Origin: Roseovarius litorisediminis
Lineage (GTDB): Bacteria > Pseudomonadota > Alphaproteobacteria > Rhodobacterales > Rhodobacteraceae
Assembly (NCBI RefSeq): GCF_900172295.1
Contig: NZ_FWFL01000003.1
Coordinates: 248,001 to 312,000 of the forward strand
Direction of reading: 5' to 3'
Length of the DNA: 64,000 bases
Shown: piece by piece, positions 60,851 to 64,000 of the stretch
Numbering within the stretch: position 1 is the first letter of the stretch
Layout of the letters: each line of letters starts with the position of its first letter
The notes under the pieces: generated by a model
The model's input: the letters and a program-made list of their open reading frames with translations, nothing else
Database searches by the model: none
Told to the model about the DNA's origin: nothing
Made by a program: the position numbers and the translations under genes

Positions 60851-62683
60851 ATGACTGAAAGCCAAGCCGCTGCCGCCGAAAAAGAAAAAGTTATGACACA
60901 AGAGATTCTTGAGCGCATCGCAAGACATCAGAATGCCGGTAGGCTTCCCGAAGCCTTGCAGCTGTTGGAGGGCCTGATTGAAGAAAAAGGCGAGATGCCA
61001 AGACTGTTGCATTACAAGGGTCTTAACCTTGCGATGTCAGGCAATATTGAAGAAGGCGAGCGTCTGATCCGAGATGGCCTGAAGGCTGCCCCGGAAGACC
61101 CGATGCAACATGCTGATCTGGGAGTTTTGCTGGCCCAGTCCAATCGTCTGGAAGAGGCCATCGAACATTTCAGAACTGCGGTTGAGGCCGCCCCGAATTT
61201 TGGGGTGGCACATTCCAATCTGGGTGGCGCATTGGTGCTTCAAAAGAAATATGGCGAAGCGGTGAAACACCTTGAGCGCGCAATCGAGCTGGAGACCGGT
61301 CTGCTGGACGCCCATACCAATCTTGGGATTGCCTATTCTCAGGTCAATCAGCACGCCAAGGCGGTCGAGGTTTTGTACAAAGCCCTGTCGATTGATCCGC
61401 TGAGTATCAGGGCCCATATTCAGTTATCGGCGGCGCTGTACCGGAACGAGCGCCACGACACAGCCGAACATCATGCGCGCCGCGCAATCGAGTTGGATCC
61501 GAATGCCGCCGAAGCCTATCTCCACCTGGGTAACGCCCTTGGGTCGGCTGGAAAAATGGACGAAGCTGCCGAGGCGCTGCTAGCGGTTTCGGGTCGCCCA
61601 CCGGTGGGATTGCCGGCGCTGTCCCGGCTGATTCATCTGCGCAAAACCAAGGAAGACTCGCCCGAACTGAAAATTCTGGAAAAGTATCTGGAACGTTTAG
61701 ATAACCTTGGGGAAGAGGCGCAGTCGACTGCGCATTTCGCGGCAGGCAAGGCCTATGACGACCTGGGGAAATTTCCGCTGGCGTTTGAGCATTTCCGCAA
61801 GGGTAACGAGATCAGCAGAACGCTTCATCCCTTCGACAAAGAAGCTTATGTCGCTAGGGCCGAAAGGCTGCGTGCCTTCGCGTCGCCCGAGTTGGTCCAG
61901 CGCTGCAGCGGGCAAGGGATCACGGATATTGCGCCGATTTTCATCACCGGCATGCCACGGTCGGGCACGACATTGATGGACCAAATGTTTTCGCGCCACC
62001 CCAAGGTAATGGCGGGCGGCGAATTGCGGGCGATGCCGGCCGCGATGCATCGGGCCCGCCGGATGCGTCAGGCGTTGCAAGAGGAAATACCCGACAGCGA
62101 CATCACTGCGGATGATTTCAGCCGTCTTGGTGAAAACTACATGGACGGGGTGCGGTCCGAGGGGATCAAATCGGAGTACGTGTCCGACAAAATGCCCTCA
62201 AACTATCTGTATGCCGGTCTGATCGCGCTTGCCATGCCGCGCGCCAAAATCCTGTTCATGCGGCGGCACCCGCTGGATTGCCTGTTGTCCAACTATATGC
62301 AGCATTTTGGCCAGAACCAGCCGTTCAGCACGGATTTCGACAATCTGGCACTGGTCTATGCCGAGTTTGACAAGATGGTAAATTATTGGACGAAAGTTAT
62401 CCCGGATCGGGTTCGTGTCGTGAACTACGAAGATGTCACCACCGATTCCGAAGCCCAGATGCGCAGCATCCTAGACTGGGTCGGGCTGGATTGGGACCCC
62501 GAGGTTCTGAACTACAAATCCTCAACCCGGCAGGTCAACACCGCGTCCCTGGCGCAGGTGCGCGAGCCGATCTACACCCGCTCGGTTGCGCGATGGAAAA
62601 ACTATGCGCCTAACCTTGGCGGGTTGGCCAAACCGTTGGCAAAATATCTATCAGACGAGGATCTGGCCCTTTGCCAGGCATGA
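60851..62683 (+). CDS. TPR-repeat sulfotransferase
   Basis: Start placed at MTESQAAAAEKEK behind CGGAG, giving 610 residues; an upstream in-frame extension crosses non-coding sequence. About eight TPR units fill residues 20-330, for example AEAYLHLGNALGSAGKMDEA. The C-terminal sulfotransferase domain has the PAPS-binding loop IFITGMPRSGTTLMDQMFSR near 362-381 and the second motif RRHPLDCLLSNYMQ near 475. It would transfer sulfate from PAPS to a protein or carbohydrate; the acceptor is unknown. No membrane anchor is visible. Confidence 0.85.
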   Translation: MTESQAAAAEKEKVMTQEILERIARHQNAGRLPEALQLLEGLIEEKGEMPRLLHYKGLNLAMSGNIEEGERLIRDGLKAAPEDPMQHADLGVLLAQSNRLEEAIEHFRTAVEAAPNFGVAHSNLGGALVLQKKYGEAVKHLERAIELETGLLDAHTNLGIAYSQVNQHAKAVEVLYKALSIDPLSIRAHIQLSAALYRNERHDTAEHHARRAIELDPNAAEAYLHLGNALGSAGKMDEAAEALLAVSGRPPVGLPALSRLIHLRKTKEDSPELKILEKYLERLDNLGEEAQSTAHFAAGKAYDDLGKFPLAFEHFRKGNEISRTLHPFDKEAYVARAERLRAFASPELVQRCSGQGITDIAPIFITGMPRSGTTLMDQMFSRHPKVMAGGELRAMPAAMHRARRMRQALQEEIPDSDITADDFSRLGENYMDGVRSEGIKSEYVSDKMPSNYLYAGLIALAMPRAKILFMRRHPLDCLLSNYMQHFGQNQPFSTDFDNLALVYAEFDKMVNYWTKVIPDRVRVVNYEDVTTDSEAQMRSILDWVGLDWDPEVLNYKSSTRQVNTASLAQVREPIYTRSVARWKNYAPNLGGLAKPLAKYLSDEDLALCQA

Positions 62684-62723
62684 CCCCGTGAACCGGGAAC
62701 CTTAACAATCGGGCCGTCTGCCA

Positions 62724-63854
62724 ATGAAACTTGACCGGGAACTGGATGGTCTTTTGGTTGTATCGCTGGAACAGGCGGTAGCCGCCCCTTATGCGGGGCT
62801 GCTGCTGGCGGATGCCGGGGCGCGGGTGATCAAGATTGAGCGGCCCGAGGGCGATTTCGCCCGCGGGTATGACGCGGGGGCAGGTGGGCAAAGCGCGATA
62901 TTTGCCTGGCTCAACCGGGGCAAGGAATCGATCCGTCTGAACCTCAAAGATGCAGACGACATGGCGGTGTTGCGGTCGATGCTGAGGCGCGCGGATGTGC
63001 TGCTGAGCAATCTTGCCCCCGGAGCGCTGGCGCGGATGGGGCTGAGTGGTAAGGCCCTGCGTAAGGACAATCCCGGCCTGATCACCTGCGCCATCACCGG
63101 GTATGGCGAAACCGGTGCTGCGGCAAAAAAGAAAGCTTACGATTTCCTTGTTCAGGCGGAAAGCGGGATTTGTTCGGTGACAGGAACCGAGGAAATACCA
63201 AGCAGGGTGGGCGTGTCGCTGACCGATCTGTCGACAGGTCTGACCGCCTTTTCGGCCATTTTGCGCGCGCTTATTCAGCGCGGACGCAGCGGGCAGGGTG
63301 CTGATTTGTCGATTGCGATGTTTGACGTGATGGCCGACTGGATGAACTTGCCGCTGATGGCACATCGCTATGGCGGCGGCGCGCCCCCGCGTACCGGGTT
63401 GCAGCATAGTTTCATAGCACCTTACGGGGCGTTTTGGTGCAAGGGCGGGGCGCAGGTGCTGTTGTCGGTGCAGAGCAACCGGGAATGGGCCGCCTTCTGT
63501 CACGATGTGCTGCAGAGGCCTGAACTGACAAGCGATCCAAGGTTTGCCGACAATCCGGTGCGCTATATCAATCGCTCGGATCTGGATGCGATCGTGAATG
63601 ATGTTTTTGGCAAGCTTGAGCGCGGCGCCGTGCTGGACCGCCTGGATCGCGCCGGGATCGCCAATGCCACGCTGAATTCGGTCGCGGACCTGTCAGAGCA
63701 TCCTTTCCTGTGCAATGCCAGCGCGGTCATTGGCGGGACCGAAATTGAAGTGGCTGCTTTGCCTGTCCGGTCCGGACCGGACACGCCAACAGCGGTGCCG
63801 GGACTGGGCGAGCACGACGATATCCTGCGCCGGGAATTCCCGGGCGATCCCTGA
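62724..63854 (+). CDS. CaiB/BaiF (class III) CoA-transferase
   Basis: The 376-residue protein has the family N-terminus LVVSLEQAVAAPYAG and the catalytic Asp168 in GVSLTDLSTG, which forms the aspartyl-CoA intermediate. A DFARGYDAGAGGQSAIFAWL segment is near 44-63. It moves CoA between carboxylic acids; the substrate is not evident. The acyl-CoA dehydrogenase gene starts 13 bases downstream, so the pair probably acts on one acyl-CoA degradation route. Confidence 0.9.
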   Translation: MKLDRELDGLLVVSLEQAVAAPYAGLLLADAGARVIKIERPEGDFARGYDAGAGGQSAIFAWLNRGKESIRLNLKDADDMAVLRSMLRRADVLLSNLAPGALARMGLSGKALRKDNPGLITCAITGYGETGAAAKKKAYDFLVQAESGICSVTGTEEIPSRVGVSLTDLSTGLTAFSAILRALIQRGRSGQGADLSIAMFDVMADWMNLPLMAHRYGGGAPPRTGLQHSFIAPYGAFWCKGGAQVLLSVQSNREWAAFCHDVLQRPELTSDPRFADNPVRYINRSDLDAIVNDVFGKLERGAVLDRLDRAGIANATLNSVADLSEHPFLCNASAVIGGTEIEVAALPVRSGPDTPTAVPGLGEHDDILRREFPGDP

Positions 63855-63867
63855 GAAAGGCCAAACA

Positions 63868-64000
63868 GTGACCTACGCGCTAAATCATCCTGAAATCCGA
63901 GAAGGTATCACCCGTCTGTGCACCGGATTTCCCGGGTCTTATTGGCGGCAATGTGATCGCGATCAGGCTTATCCCGCGGAATTCGTTCAGGCCCTGACCA
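63868..64000 (+). CDS. Acyl-CoA dehydrogenase, N-terminal part (runs off the window)
   Basis: A GTG at 63868 behind GAAAGG opens a frame of 44 codons reaching the window edge. It includes EIREGITRLCTGFPGSYWRQ and a following YPAEFVQALT, the N-terminal helices typical of acyl-CoA dehydrogenases. It is close behind the CoA-transferase gene. The FAD site and catalytic base lie outside the window. Confidence 0.7.
   Translation, partial: MTYALNHPEIREGITRLCTGFPGSYWRQCDRDQAYPAEFVQALT

Noticed and set aside
1..64000. CRISPR array
   Set aside because: No regularly spaced repeat-spacer series was seen; the short periodic repeats found are operators or the CGTACG element.

Overview
The window looks like chromosomal DNA of an alphaproteobacterium of the Rhodobacteraceae (Roseobacter group). 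The basis is a high G+C composition with Rhodobacteraceae-type families: a four-subunit sarcosine oxidase, an HlyU-family protein next to rpoD, a class II fructose-bisphosphatase between recJ and hom, Tad-type secretion proteins, a protein with a VPxPA-type C-terminal sorting signal and a LodA/LodB pair. The placement is inferred from gene content only; no search was run.

Layout. (1) 1-4927: a minus-strand group (methyltransferase, OsmC, flavin monooxygenase, a second OsmC cut by the window edge) divergent from a winged-helix/TolB-like/TPR regulator. The regulator's upstream region carries four TGAG repeats in exact 11-bp phase. (2) 5290-14774: a two-component system divergent from an envelope redox locus: two paralogous PepSY proteins, a b-type cytochrome, a DUF2271 protein with a TGAS flavinylation motif, a PepSY-membrane/flavodoxin/reductase fusion, ApbE, a TPCP-motif P1B ATPase and a broken small membrane gene. 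(3) 14775-16694: lower-G+C accessory DNA with an IS110-family relic, a small basic protein and a VPxPA-CTERM protein, ending at tRNA-Glu(TTC). (4) 17063-22933: recJ, glpX, hom, a lipoprotein, a TetR regulator with an obvious operator and a small membrane protein. (5) 22930-25866: three Tad pilus pseudopilin/vWA genes. (6) 26193-32807: glutamate dehydrogenase and soxBDAG, a nitrogen and methylamine catabolic block. (7) 32926-39983: a small secreted protein, dnaG, rpoD, hlyU-like, yjbQ, nrdR, ribD. (8) 39984-41205: decayed DNA in which a Rieske oxygenase C-terminus and a BetI-type regulator C-terminus meet head to head. (9) 41206-45763: capsule genes kpsC, a Wza/KpsD-type exporter and kpsS. (10) 45899-48532: ribE, a PAP2 protein, a DUF2189 protein. 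(11) 48683-54500: an uncharacterised catabolic operon (aldehyde dehydrogenase, M19-like protein, 567-aa unknown, DUF3726) and a LysR regulator. (12) 54726-58767: a catalase-like/LodA fusion with its LodB-like partner. (13) 58826-64000: a Hint-domain protein, a secreted tail-collar protein, a TPR-sulfotransferase, a CaiB/BaiF CoA-transferase and the start of an acyl-CoA dehydrogenase.

The most notable points are the catalase-like domain fused to a CTQ quinoprotein oxidase, in which the distal heme histidine appears to be Phe; the flavinylation locus ending in a metal-transport ATPase; a CGTACG triple-site element found twice with identical internal spacing; and the phased operators in front of the two OmpR/PhoB-type regulatory genes.
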